Shown here in pieces: positions 54,709 to 62,772 of a DNA stretch of 64,000 bases. Under the pieces are notes generated by a model that was given only the letters and a program-made list of their open reading frames with translations, had not been told where the DNA came from and made no database searches. Position 1 is the stretch's first letter. Every line of letters starts with the position of its first letter. The stretch covers positions 248,001-312,000 of the forward strand of contig CAVXWX010000002.1 of the NCBI GenBank assembly GCA_963765555.1, written 5' to 3'. The position numbers and the translations under genes are program-made. This DNA is from JL08 sp963765555. Lineage in GTDB: Bacteria; Pseudomonadota; Alphaproteobacteria; Rhodobacterales; Rhodobacteraceae.

Positions 54709-55839
54709 GTGGCGGCGGCGGGTGATCATACTCCGCGCATGCAGCTGTCGCCCTCGGTTTGGTTTGCCCGTCTGGTCGCCCGCCCGAATTTTCAGAAATG
54801 GGCCAGTCGATTGCCGATTGGCCGCGGGGTGGCGCGCCGCGACGGGGCGGAAATCTTTGATATTCTGCAGGGCTTTGTAAAGTCTCAGGTGTTGTTGGCG
54901 TTGGTCGAACTGAACATCCTGTCGCGTCTGTTGGAGGGCCCTTATGCGGCCCAGCAGTTAAGTCTGGCGGCGGGCATACCGCATGATCGTATGGACAGGC
55001 TGTTGAAGGCCGGAGTTGCGTTGCAGCTGTTAAAGCGAAGGCGTGATGGCCGGTATGCCCTGGCGCGCCGGGGTGCCGCCATTCTGGGCGTGCCGGGGCT
55101 GGCGCAAATGATCAGCCACAATCGCGCGCTCTATGCCGACATGGCCGATCCGGTGGCGTTTCTGCAGGGGCAGGGTGAAACCAATCTGGCGCAATTCTGG
55201 CCATATGTCTTTGGTGATCCGGATGGCATCAATAGCGACGCGGCGGTGCGGTATTCCGGCCTGATGGCTGAATCGCAGGCGCTTGTCGCGCAGGATACGC
55301 TGCGGATGGTAAGCCTGAAGGGTGTTCATTCGCTGCTGGATATCGGCGGTGGAACGGGCGCGTTTCTAACCGAAGTTCTGCGGAAATCCCCGAAAATCAA
55401 CGCGGTTTTGTTTGACCTGCCCGAAGTGATCCCCGCCGCGCGCAAACATTTCGAACAGACAGGGCTGGGTGACCGGGTTGTCCTGCATCCGGGCAGTTTC
55501 AGGGACCAGCCCTTGCCATCCGGGGCCGACGCGGTTTCCCTGATCCGGGTTCTTTATGACCATAGCGATGAAACCGTTTCGGCGCTTTTGTCCAAGGTGT
55601 TCGCGGCGCTTCCCGCAGGTGGGCGGTTGATCATTTCCGAGCCGATGTCAGGTGGTTCAAGGCCCGAACCGGCCGGGGATATTTATTTCAGCTTCTATAC
55701 GATGGCGATGGGAACGGGGTGTGTCCGGTCGGCCAGCCAGATTGCGCAGATGTGCGAAGCGGCTGGTTTTGTTGGAATAAAGGTGCCGCGCGCACCCCGC
55801 CCCTATATCTCGAGCGCTGTGGTCTGCGCCAAGCCCTGA
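54709..55839 (+). CDS. crtF: Hydroxyneurosporene methyltransferase
   Basis: CrtF O-methylates the 1-hydroxyl of the carotenoid with S-adenosylmethionine. The 376-residue protein (GTG 54709; ATG 54739 is an alternative) has a helical dimerisation domain and a methyltransferase core with the SAM motif LLDIGGGTGAFL near residue 208. It begins three bases after crtE. The bchC promoter lies directly behind it. Confidence 0.94.
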   Translation: MAAAGDHTPRMQLSPSVWFARLVARPNFQKWASRLPIGRGVARRDGAEIFDILQGFVKSQVLLALVELNILSRLLEGPYAAQQLSLAAGIPHDRMDRLLKAGVALQLLKRRRDGRYALARRGAAILGVPGLAQMISHNRALYADMADPVAFLQGQGETNLAQFWPYVFGDPDGINSDAAVRYSGLMAESQALVAQDTLRMVSLKGVHSLLDIGGGTGAFLTEVLRKSPKINAVLFDLPEVIPAARKHFEQTGLGDRVVLHPGSFRDQPLPSGADAVSLIRVLYDHSDETVSALLSKVFAALPAGGRLIISEPMSGGSRPEPAGDIYFSFYTMAMGTGCVRSASQIAQMCEAAGFVGIKVPRAPRPYISSAVVCAKP

Positions 55840-55857
55840 CAATCATACTTGCAAAAG

Positions 55858-55875
55858 TGTAATGAAAACTTGACA
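55858..55875. promoter_or_regulatory. PpsR-type operator 1 of bchC
   Basis: TGTAATGAAAACTTGACA matches TGT-N12-ACA. It includes a TTGACA -35 hexamer at 55870-55875, so a bound repressor would block the promoter. Confidence 0.85.
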
Positions 55876-55883
55876 CATAGTAT

Positions 55884-55901
55884 TGTCTCGATAACATTAC
55901 A
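55884..55901. promoter_or_regulatory. PpsR-type operator 2 of bchC
   Basis: TGTCTCGATAACATTACA matches TGT-N12-ACA. It covers the likely -10 element (TAACAT, 55892-55897, 16 bases from the TTGACA). The two sites are 26 bases apart start to start, like the tandem sites of Rhodobacter bchC. Confidence 0.85.
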
Positions 55902-55959
55902 TTAAGTAGAAATGTCGCATCCGCTGAGTCTGTGCTTGGCGGCAGGTAGGGAGGTGAAA

Positions 55960-56901
55960 ATGGAGACGCGCGCCGTCTTTCTGAACGGTCCAAAAGACCT
56001 TCACCTCGACACTCTGCGGCTTAAAGAGCCGGCCGCGGACCATCTTGTTGTCGACGTTTTCCATTCCGGTATTTCGACCGGTACCGAAAAACTGTTCTGG
56101 TCCGGACAGATGCCACCCTTTCCCGGCATGGGATACCCGCTGGTGCCCGGTTACGAGGCCGCGGGCGAAGTGGTCGAAGCTGGCGCTTTGACAGGGTTCA
56201 AGCCGGGCGATCATGTTTTTATTCCGGGTGCGGATTGCTTTGACGGCGCGTTTGGTCTGTTTGGCGGTGCCGCATCAAGACTGGTCACACCCGCCGCGCG
56301 TGTCACGCGTATTGATCCCGCCATTGGCGCCGAAGGCGCGCTGTTGGCGCTGGCCGCAACGGCGCGGCATGCAATTGCCGGATTGGACAAGGCCTTGCCC
56401 GACCTGATTGTCGGGCATGGTGTATTGGGCCGTCTGCTGGCGCGGTTGACCCTTGCGGCTGGCGCGCCTGCCCCCACGGTCTGGGAAACCGAACCCGACC
56501 GGCGCACAGGCGCGGTGGGGTATCAGGTGATCGATCCGCAAGACGATCCGCGCCGTGATTACCGTGCGATTTATGATGCATCCGGCAATGCCGCGATCCT
56601 CAATGATCTGATCGGTCGCATCCGCAAAGGGGGCGAGATTGTCCTTGCCGGATTTTACGCAGACGCCCTGTCTTTTGCGTTTCCCCCTGCATTCATGAAA
56701 GAGGCGCGGTTCCGCATTGCCGCCGAATGGGCGCGTAATGATCTGATTGCCGTGCGCGATCTGATCGACAATGGCGCGCTGTCGCTGGGCGGACTGATTA
56801 CGCATCAGGCCCGCGCTGACGATGTGCCCGGTGCCTATCGCACTGCATTCGAAGACCCGACCTGCCTGAAAATGATACTCAACTGGAAGGACGCCGCGTG
56901 A
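55960..56901 (+). CDS. bchC: 3-Hydroxyethyl bacteriochlorophyllide a dehydrogenase
   Basis: BchC oxidises the C3 hydroxyethyl group to acetyl late in bacteriochlorophyll a synthesis. From ATG 55960, behind GGGAGGTGA, it has 313 residues; the frame is open to 55912. It resembles a medium-chain dehydrogenase (VPGYEAAGEVVEAG near residue 60). It is first in the bchCXYZ-puf operon and follows the two PpsR sites. It overlaps bchX by four bases (GTGA). Confidence 0.95.
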   Translation: METRAVFLNGPKDLHLDTLRLKEPAADHLVVDVFHSGISTGTEKLFWSGQMPPFPGMGYPLVPGYEAAGEVVEAGALTGFKPGDHVFIPGADCFDGAFGLFGGAASRLVTPAARVTRIDPAIGAEGALLALAATARHAIAGLDKALPDLIVGHGVLGRLLARLTLAAGAPAPTVWETEPDRRTGAVGYQVIDPQDDPRRDYRAIYDASGNAAILNDLIGRIRKGGEIVLAGFYADALSFAFPPAFMKEARFRIAAEWARNDLIAVRDLIDNGALSLGGLITHQARADDVPGAYRTAFEDPTCLKMILNWKDAA

Positions 56902-57899
56902 AAGACGATGTACCAAACCTGAAGGATTTTGATCAGCGCCTGCGTGACGAAGCCCACGAGGATCTGGCTGACCTGATCACGGATGAACCGGCCAAGAAAA
57001 CCCAGATTATCGCTATTTACGGAAAAGGTGGTATCGGAAAATCTTTTACGTTGGCCAATCTAAGCCACATGATGGCCGAGCAGGGCAAACGTGTCTTGCT
57101 GATCGGCTGTGATCCTAAATCCGACACAACAAGCCTGCTGTTCGGCGGCAAGGCGTGCCCGACAATCATCGAAACCTCGACGAAAAAGGGCCTGTCCGGC
57201 GAACCGGTGAAAATCGGCGACGTTTGTTTCAAACGCGGCGGTGTGTTTGCCATGGAACTGGGCGGACCGGAAGTGGGCCGTGGCTGTGGCGGACGCGGGA
57301 TCATCCACGGGTTCGAATTGCTGGAAAAACTGGGATTCCATGACTGGGACTTTGATTATGTGTTGCTCGATTTTCTGGGCGACGTGGTTTGTGGCGGCTT
57401 TGGCCTGCCCATCGCGCGGGACATGGCGCAAAAGGTGATCCTTGTTGCTTCAAACGATCTTCAGTCGCTGTATGTGGCCAACAACGTGTGTTCGGCCGTC
57501 GAATACTTTCGCAAACTGGGCGGAAATGTCGGGGTTGCGGGGCTTGTGATCAACAAGGATGACGGCAGCGGCGAGGCGCAGGCCTTTGCCAAGGCTGTTG
57601 AAATCCCCGTGCTGGCCTCGATCCCGCAGGACGATGATCTGCGCAAGAAATCCGCGAATTACCAGATTGTCGGCACCGCCCAAAGCCAATGGGGCGCTTT
57701 GTTTGCGGAACTGGGTCTGAACGTCTCCGAAGCACCGCCGGTGCGGCCTGCGCCACTCACTCAGGATGGATTGTTGGATCTGTTTGACGGCTCTGACACC
57801 GGTGCGGGTGTCACGCTTGAACCCGCGACCGATGCGGACATGCGCGGCAAGTATGCCAAGCCAAAACAGTCGCTGGAGGTGATCTATGACGATGCGTGA
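56898..57899 (+). CDS. bchX: Chlorophyllide a reductase iron protein
   Basis: BchX is the NifH-like ATPase that passes electrons to BchYZ to reduce ring B of chlorophyllide a. The 333-residue protein has the P-loop YGKGGIGKS near residue 37. The [4Fe-4S] cysteines shared by the dimer are in GRGCGGRG (about 129) and DVVCGGFG (about 164). The start is GTG 56898. Its last codons also contain the ribosome site (GGAGGTGATC) and start of the small ORF that follows. Confidence 0.96.
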   Translation: MKDDVPNLKDFDQRLRDEAHEDLADLITDEPAKKTQIIAIYGKGGIGKSFTLANLSHMMAEQGKRVLLIGCDPKSDTTSLLFGGKACPTIIETSTKKGLSGEPVKIGDVCFKRGGVFAMELGGPEVGRGCGGRGIIHGFELLEKLGFHDWDFDYVLLDFLGDVVCGGFGLPIARDMAQKVILVASNDLQSLYVANNVCSAVEYFRKLGGNVGVAGLVINKDDGSGEAQAFAKAVEIPVLASIPQDDDLRKKSANYQIVGTAQSQWGALFAELGLNVSEAPPVRPAPLTQDGLLDLFDGSDTGAGVTLEPATDADMRGKYAKPKQSLEVIYDDA

Positions 57900-58038
57900 A
57901 CAGACACACGAACCTCCGAAACCGGACAACATAATCAAATGGGTGCAATCGGCCCGACCCGACCAGATTTTGCGGTTGTTGAAAGACATTCAAAATCCCG
58001 AACTGGCGGACCAGCCCAAGAAAACCGGAAGCGCATGA
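57886..58038 (+). CDS. Unrecognised 50-aa protein between bchX and bchY
   Basis: I do not recognise this protein. ATG 57886 lies 6 bases after GGAGG of the sequence GGAGGTGATC, a full match to the 16S anti-Shine-Dalgarno end. It overlaps the last 14 bases of bchX. A second in-frame ATG is at 57892. It ends in TGA overlapping the bchY ATG (ATGA). The product is soluble: a charged Pro-rich start, then an amphipathic helical segment (IIKWVQSARPDQILRLLKDI), then a Lys-rich tail. It has no membrane helix. It could assist chlorophyllide reductase assembly or simply couple bchX and bchY translation. Confidence 0.7.
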   Translation: MTMREQTHEPPKPDNIIKWVQSARPDQILRLLKDIQNPELADQPKKTGSA

Positions 58039-59597
58039 CCGAAGAAGTCACATATGACAACGCCGCCGCCGCTGACGTAATCAAAGGCAAGGCAGGCGAT
58101 CCAGCCCCGGAGCTGCAAGGTGATCCTGCGTTGGGATGTCATTCCAGCGACGATATGGCGGCGGCTGCCCGCAAGGCAGGTCAGTCCGGCCTGTTGGATC
58201 AATACGCCAAGGACTATCCGCAAGGCCCCCATGACAAACCACAAAGCATGTGCCCGGCGTTCGGGTCTTTGCGGGTTGGATTGCGGATGAAGCGGGTGGC
58301 CACGGTTTTGTCCGGGTCGGCCTGTTGCGTCTACGGGCTTTCCTTTGTCAGCCATTTTTACGGCGCGCGGCGTTCGGTCGGGTATGTGCCGTTCAATTCC
58401 GAATCCCTGGTGACGGGCAAACTGTTCGAAGACATTCGCGATGCAGTCCACGAACTGGCTGATCCGGATCGCTATGACGCCGTGGTGGTGACGAACCTGT
58501 GTGTGCCCTCGGCCAGCGGTGTACCGTTGCGCCTGTTGCCGGATGAAATCAACGGCGTGCGCGTTGTCGGCATTGATGTGCCGGGATTTGGCATACCCAC
58601 CCACGCCGAAGCCAAGGATGTGCTGGCGGGCGCGATGCTGAACTACGCCCGCAAGGAGATTGAGGCCGGCCCTGTTGCCGCGCCCGAAGGCGGCAAATCG
58701 GATCGCCCCACGGTCAGCCTGTTGGGTGAAATGTTTCCGGCGGATCCGATGATGATCGGCGCGATGCTTGCCCCGATGGGATTGGCGGCAGGGCCGGTGG
58801 TTCCGTGCCGCGAGTGGCGGGAGCTTTACGCCGCGCTGGATTGCGGGGCCGTGGCGGCGGTGCATCCGTTTTATACGGCCGCCATTCGCGAATTTGAAGC
58901 CGCAGGCAGGCCCATCGTTGGCAGCGCGCCGGTCGGCTATGATGGCACGGCGGCGTGGTTGGCCGGTATTGGCGATGCTTTTGGCTTGGCTCGGGAACAG
59001 GTGGCCGCAGCGCAGAATGCATTTTTGCCAGCCATCCGTGATGCACTGGCGGCGACCCCGATCAAAGGAACAATCACGCTGTCTGGCTACGAGGGCAGCG
59101 AATTGCTGGTTGCGCGCCTGCTGATCGAAAGCGGCGCACATGTGCCCTATGTCGGCACGGCCTGCCCGTTAACACCGTGGTCGCAGGCGGATGCGGAGTG
59201 GCTGCGGGCCAAGGGCGTGCTGGTGAAATTCCGCGCGTCATTGGAAGATGATTGTGCCGCGATGCAAGAGGTTAGTCCCGATCTTGCTATTGGCACAACG
59301 CCGGTGGTGCAAAAGGCAAAAGAGCAGGGCATCCCGGCACTTTATTTTACCAATCTGATTTCAGCGCGGCCTTTGATGGGGCCGGCGGGGGCCGGTTCCC
59401 TGGCCGAGGTGGTCAATACGGCCATTGCGGGCAAAGACCGCATGAACCAGATGCGCGCGTTTTTTGAAAACGTCGGAACAGGCGACACCGCCGGCATCTG
59501 GGAGGGCGCCCCGAATTTAAGGCCCGAATTCCGCGCGTTGAACCAGAAGAAACTGGAAAAGAAACGCCGCGCCGAAGAAACGCAGGACATATTATGA
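58035..59597 (+). CDS. bchY: Chlorophyllide a reductase subunit Y
   Basis: BchY is the NifD-like half of the catalytic BchYZ component. From ATG 58035 it has 520 residues; the frame extends to 57939 but only ATG 58035 joins the coupled small ORF. Likely [4Fe-4S] cysteines are in GCHSS, SMCPAFG and SACCVYG in the first about 100 residues. The rest has the NifD-like substrate-binding fold. A weak ribosome site suggests dependence on upstream translation. Confidence 0.95.
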   Translation: MTEEVTYDNAAAADVIKGKAGDPAPELQGDPALGCHSSDDMAAAARKAGQSGLLDQYAKDYPQGPHDKPQSMCPAFGSLRVGLRMKRVATVLSGSACCVYGLSFVSHFYGARRSVGYVPFNSESLVTGKLFEDIRDAVHELADPDRYDAVVVTNLCVPSASGVPLRLLPDEINGVRVVGIDVPGFGIPTHAEAKDVLAGAMLNYARKEIEAGPVAAPEGGKSDRPTVSLLGEMFPADPMMIGAMLAPMGLAAGPVVPCREWRELYAALDCGAVAAVHPFYTAAIREFEAAGRPIVGSAPVGYDGTAAWLAGIGDAFGLAREQVAAAQNAFLPAIRDALAATPIKGTITLSGYEGSELLVARLLIESGAHVPYVGTACPLTPWSQADAEWLRAKGVLVKFRASLEDDCAAMQEVSPDLAIGTTPVVQKAKEQGIPALYFTNLISARPLMGPAGAGSLAEVVNTAIAGKDRMNQMRAFFENVGTGDTAGIWEGAPNLRPEFRALNQKKLEKKRRAEETQDIL

Positions 59598-59643
59598 GCG
59601 GTTCTTTCGCACATAGACCGGCCATGCCGAAAGGCGGTGCGCC

Positions 59644-61125
59644 ATGCTGATTCAGGATCATGACCGGGCCGGAGGATACTGGGGCGCTGTCTATGCGTTT
59701 TGCGCGGTCAAGGGGTTGCAGGTGGTCATTGATGGCCCCGTGGGCTGTGAAAACCTGCCGGTGACATCCGTGTTGCATTACACAGATGCGTTGCCACCGC
59801 ACGAATTGCCCATCGTTGTCACCGGTTTGGGCGAAGAAGAACTGGGCCGGGAAGGCACCGAAGGCGCGATGAAGCGCGCATGGGGCACGCTTGACCCTGC
59901 GTTGCCCGCCGTCGTTGTCACCGGATCCATCGCCGAGATGATCGGGGGCGGTGTCACGCCGCAAGGGACGAACATCCAGCGGTTTCTGCCACGCACGATC
60001 GACGAGGACCAGTGGCAAGCCGCCGATCGGGCCATGACGTGGTTGTTTACCGAATTCGGCATGACAAAAGGCCGGATGCCCCGCGAAAAGAAACGCGAAG
60101 ATGGTGCCGCCCCGCGCGTGAACATTCTGGGGCCGATGTATGGTACGTTTAACATGCCATCGGATTTGGCTGAAATCCGGCGTCTTGTCGAAGGCATCGG
60201 TGCCGAGGTCAACATGGTGCTTCCGCTGGGGGCGCATCTGGCTGAAATGCGCGATCTGGTCAACGCGGACGTGAACGTTTGCATGTATCGCGAATTTGGC
60301 CGCGGTCTAAGCGAAGTCCTTGAAAAACCGTATCTTCAAGCCCCGATTGGCATTCAGTCTACCACGCTCTTCTTGCGCAAACTGGGCGAACTGCTTGGGT
60401 TGGACCCCGAACCTTTTATCGAGCGTGAAAAGCATTCGACCATCAAGCCGGTATGGGATTTGTGGCGCAGTGTGACGCAGGATTTCTTTGCCACAGCCAG
60501 CTTTGGCATTGTGGCGAACGAAACCTATGCCCGTGGCATCCGCAATTTTCTTGAAAGCGATATGGGATTGCCCTGCGCCTTTGCGGTTGCGCGCTGTGCG
60601 GGCGCAAAAACCAACAACGAAGAGGTGCGCGCCCTGATTGGCCAGCATCGCCCCTTGATCCTGATGGGATCAATCAACGAGAAAATCTATCTGGCCGAAT
60701 TGCAGGGCGGGCACGGTCCAAAACCTGCGTTTATTCCGGCCAGTTTTCCCGGCGCTGCAATCCGGCGGGCCACGGGCACCCCGATGATGGGCTATGCGGG
60801 TGCGACCTATCTGGTGCAGGAGGTTTGCAACGGCCTGTTCGATGCGCTGTTTCATATCCTGCCGCTGGCGTCTGATATGGATGCCACCCCGGCCACGCCC
60901 ACGCCCTTGCGGCGGGATTTCCCATGGGATGCCGACGCCCAGAAAGAGCTGGACAGGATCCTGTCCGGTCATCCGGTGCTGACCCGAATTTCTGCCGCAA
61001 AGACATTACGCGACGCTGCCGAGGAAACGGCCCTGCGACAGGGCGCGGAACGCGTTGTGCTTGAAACGATCCAAGCCCTTTCACCGCAAGGGGCCGGGAC
61101 ATCCCAGAGAGGAGAGACCCAATGA
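59644..61125 (+). CDS. bchZ: Chlorophyllide a reductase subunit Z
   Basis: BchZ is the NifK-like partner of BchY. The 493-residue protein begins QDHDRAGGYWGAVYAF, as in the family, and has the conserved DGPVGCENLPVTSVLHYTDAL segment with a cluster cysteine. An 18-codon frame (59594-59650) links the bchY stop to the bchZ start. The stop overlaps pufQ by four bases, joining pigment and reaction-centre genes on one transcript. Confidence 0.96.
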   Translation: MLIQDHDRAGGYWGAVYAFCAVKGLQVVIDGPVGCENLPVTSVLHYTDALPPHELPIVVTGLGEEELGREGTEGAMKRAWGTLDPALPAVVVTGSIAEMIGGGVTPQGTNIQRFLPRTIDEDQWQAADRAMTWLFTEFGMTKGRMPREKKREDGAAPRVNILGPMYGTFNMPSDLAEIRRLVEGIGAEVNMVLPLGAHLAEMRDLVNADVNVCMYREFGRGLSEVLEKPYLQAPIGIQSTTLFLRKLGELLGLDPEPFIEREKHSTIKPVWDLWRSVTQDFFATASFGIVANETYARGIRNFLESDMGLPCAFAVARCAGAKTNNEEVRALIGQHRPLILMGSINEKIYLAELQGGHGPKPAFIPASFPGAAIRRATGTPMMGYAGATYLVQEVCNGLFDALFHILPLASDMDATPATPTPLRRDFPWDADAQKELDRILSGHPVLTRISAAKTLRDAAEETALRQGAERVVLETIQALSPQGAGTSQRGETQ

Positions 61126-61343
61126 CAGACGTAACATCAACCCCGCCGCACAGATCAACAGGCCGCCATCGCGGATTGGAATACTGGGTGTATTTCACAT
61201 TGGTTTTTGTGATGACCCTGCCTGCCGCCAGTTTCCGCTGGATGCGCGATGTAGCGCGACACCAAACCCTGAACCTGCGCGGGCCACTGGCGCGTGCATG
61301 GGCCGAAGCCGACAGGTTGACGCCGATCATATTCTCGGTCTGA
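61122..61343 (+). CDS. pufQ: PufQ
   Basis: PufQ is a small membrane protein needed for bacteriochlorophyll-protein formation in Rhodobacter; it may carry pigment intermediates. The 73-residue product has one hydrophobic helix (YWVYFTLVFVMTLPAASF, about 21-39) and a basic N terminus. Its ATG overlaps the bchZ stop. It is followed by a 132-base structured spacer before pufB. Confidence 0.9.
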   Translation: MTDVTSTPPHRSTGRHRGLEYWVYFTLVFVMTLPAASFRWMRDVARHQTLNLRGPLARAWAEADRLTPIIFSV

Positions 61344-61403
61344 GCCTGATGGCCAGTGACCCGAGTCCCACCTGCCTGCCCTTTAGGGCGGACAGACACC
61401 TGA

Positions 61404-61420
61404 GGGGCCATGCCGGCCCC
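61404..61420 (+). ncRNA. Intercistronic stem-loop pufQ-pufB
   Basis: GGGGCC, a five-base loop and GGCCCC form a perfect 6-base GC stem in the pufQ-pufB spacer. In Rhodobacter such structures help cut and protect the pufBA part of the mRNA. A weaker hairpin (GCCCT/AGGGC) lies just upstream near 61380. Confidence 0.55.
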
Positions 61421-61475
61421 GACGGACCCGGCCGCGGGGTACGCGGCGTCAGCGTAGCGTTCCGGAGGAAAGTTT

Positions 61476-61625
61476 ATGGCTGATAACACCGACCTGTCTT
61501 TTACAGGTCTCACCGACGAGCAGGCCCAGGAGCTGCATTCGGTCTATATGAGCGGCCTTTGGCTGTTCGTACTGATTGCAGTGGTTGCACATATCGCAAC
61601 CTACATCTGGGCACCTTGGTTCTGA
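61476..61625 (+). CDS. pufB: Light-harvesting 1 beta subunit
   Basis: This 49-residue membrane polypeptide is the LH1 beta chain. It has a soluble N-terminal helix (LTDEQAQELHSVY), a single membrane helix, the bacteriochlorophyll-binding His39 and the C-terminal IWAPWF typical of LH1 beta. GGAGGAA precedes ATG 61476. It is followed 14 bases later by pufA. Confidence 0.95.
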   Translation: MADNTDLSFTGLTDEQAQELHSVYMSGLWLFVLIAVVAHIATYIWAPWF

Positions 61626-61639
61626 GGAAGGATTAGACA

Positions 61640-61804
61640 ATGTCCAAGTTCTACAAGATCTGGCTCATTTTTGATCCTCGCCGCGTTTTTGTCGCGCAAG
61701 GCGTTTTCCTGTTCCTGTTGGCCGTCATGATCCACCTGGTGGTTCTGTCAAACGGCGTCAACTGGTTCGAAAACGCTGCCGCGTCTCGCGCAGCAGTCGA
61801 ATGA
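61640..61804 (+). CDS. pufA: Light-harvesting 1 alpha subunit
   Basis: This 54-residue membrane polypeptide is the LH1 alpha chain. The N terminus (FYKIWLIFDPRRVFVAQG) is the usual cytoplasmic part. His32 in the membrane helix binds bacteriochlorophyll. GAGGAAGG precedes ATG 61640. Two hairpins follow the stop and probably raise pufBA mRNA over pufLM. Confidence 0.95.
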   Translation: MSKFYKIWLIFDPRRVFVAQGVFLFLLAVMIHLVVLSNGVNWFENAAASRAAVE

Positions 61805-61807
61805 GCC

Positions 61808-61861
61808 AAGGGACGCAAGTCCTTTGAGAGAGAGTTGCGGGCGGCGCCTGCCGCCCGCAAC
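61808..61861 (+). ncRNA. Double stem-loop between pufA and pufL
   Basis: The first hairpin (61808-61825) has a 7-base stem closed by a GCAA tetraloop. The second (61834-61861) has a perfect 12-base GC-rich stem with loop GCCT. No T-run follows. This matches the known puf arrangement in which an intercistronic structure blocks 3' decay and gives excess LH1 over reaction centre. Confidence 0.85.
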
Positions 61862-61930
61862 AAACCAAACATTAAGTGACAACGGCCCAACGTCTGTTTT
61901 CAGACCGGCCGCCAGATGCGGAGAGACAAG

Positions 61931-62770
61931 ATGGCTTTGCTCAGCTTTGAAAGAAAGTATCGTGTCCGCGGAGGGACGCTGATTGGCGGCGATCTGTTCG
62001 ACTTTTGGGTAGGACCCTTTTACGTGGGCTTTTTTGGTGTAACGACAGCGTTTTTCGCGCTGTTGGGCACCATTCTGATTTTTTGGGGTGCGGCACATCA
62101 GGGCACATGGAACCCCTGGTTGATCAATATCGCGCCACCGGACCTGAGTTATGGTCTTGGGGTTGCCCCTTTGATGGAAGGCGGATTGTGGCAGATCATT
62201 ACAATCTGCGCGACCGGCGCCTTTATCAGCTGGGCGCTGCGGGAGGTCGAGATTTGCCGGAAACTGGGGATGGGGTATCATGTGCCCTTTGCCTTTGGCT
62301 TTGCCATCCTTGCCTATATGACTCTGGTCATCTTCCGCCCGCTTTTGATGGGCGCGTGGGGCCACGGCTTTCCATATGGTATATTCAGCCATCTCGACTG
62401 GGTCAGTAACACCGGCTACGCGTATCTGCACTTTCACTACAATCCGGCACATATGCTTGCGGTTTCGCTATTCTTTGCGACCTGTTTTGCGCTGGCGCTG
62501 CATGGCGGCTTGATCCTGAGCGCGGCAAACCCAGAAAAGGGCGAGGAAATGAAGACGCCGGATCACGAAGATACGTTTTTCCGCGATTTCATCGGCTATT
62601 CCATCGGGACACTTGGCATCCACCGTCTGGGCTTCCTGCTCGCGATCAATGCGGTGTTCTTTTCCGCCGTCTGCATCATCATCAGCGGCCCGGTCTGGAC
62701 CAAAGGCTGGCCGGAATGGTGGAACTGGTGGCTTGAACTGCCGATCTGGCCTGGTCAGGGGGGGATGTAA
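61931..62770 (+). CDS. pufL: Reaction centre L subunit
   Basis: PufL holds half of the type-II reaction-centre cofactors. The 279-residue protein has five membrane helices. His154 and His174 match the accessory and special-pair bacteriochlorophyll ligands (L153, L173), and His191 and His231 the iron ligands. Glu213 and Asp214 match the QB proton-path residues L212 and L213. ATG 61931 gives the usual MALLSFERKYR start; 61916 is an in-frame extension. pufM begins three bases after its stop. Confidence 0.97.
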   Translation: MALLSFERKYRVRGGTLIGGDLFDFWVGPFYVGFFGVTTAFFALLGTILIFWGAAHQGTWNPWLINIAPPDLSYGLGVAPLMEGGLWQIITICATGAFISWALREVEICRKLGMGYHVPFAFGFAILAYMTLVIFRPLLMGAWGHGFPYGIFSHLDWVSNTGYAYLHFHYNPAHMLAVSLFFATCFALALHGGLILSAANPEKGEEMKTPDHEDTFFRDFIGYSIGTLGIHRLGFLLAINAVFFSAVCIIISGPVWTKGWPEWWNWWLELPIWPGQGGM

Positions 62771-62772
62771 TC

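Noticed and set aside
57990..59141. Long minus-strand open frame (383 aa) opposite bchY
   Set aside because: It is a mirror of GC-rich bchY codons, has no family features, and bchY on the plus strand is certain.
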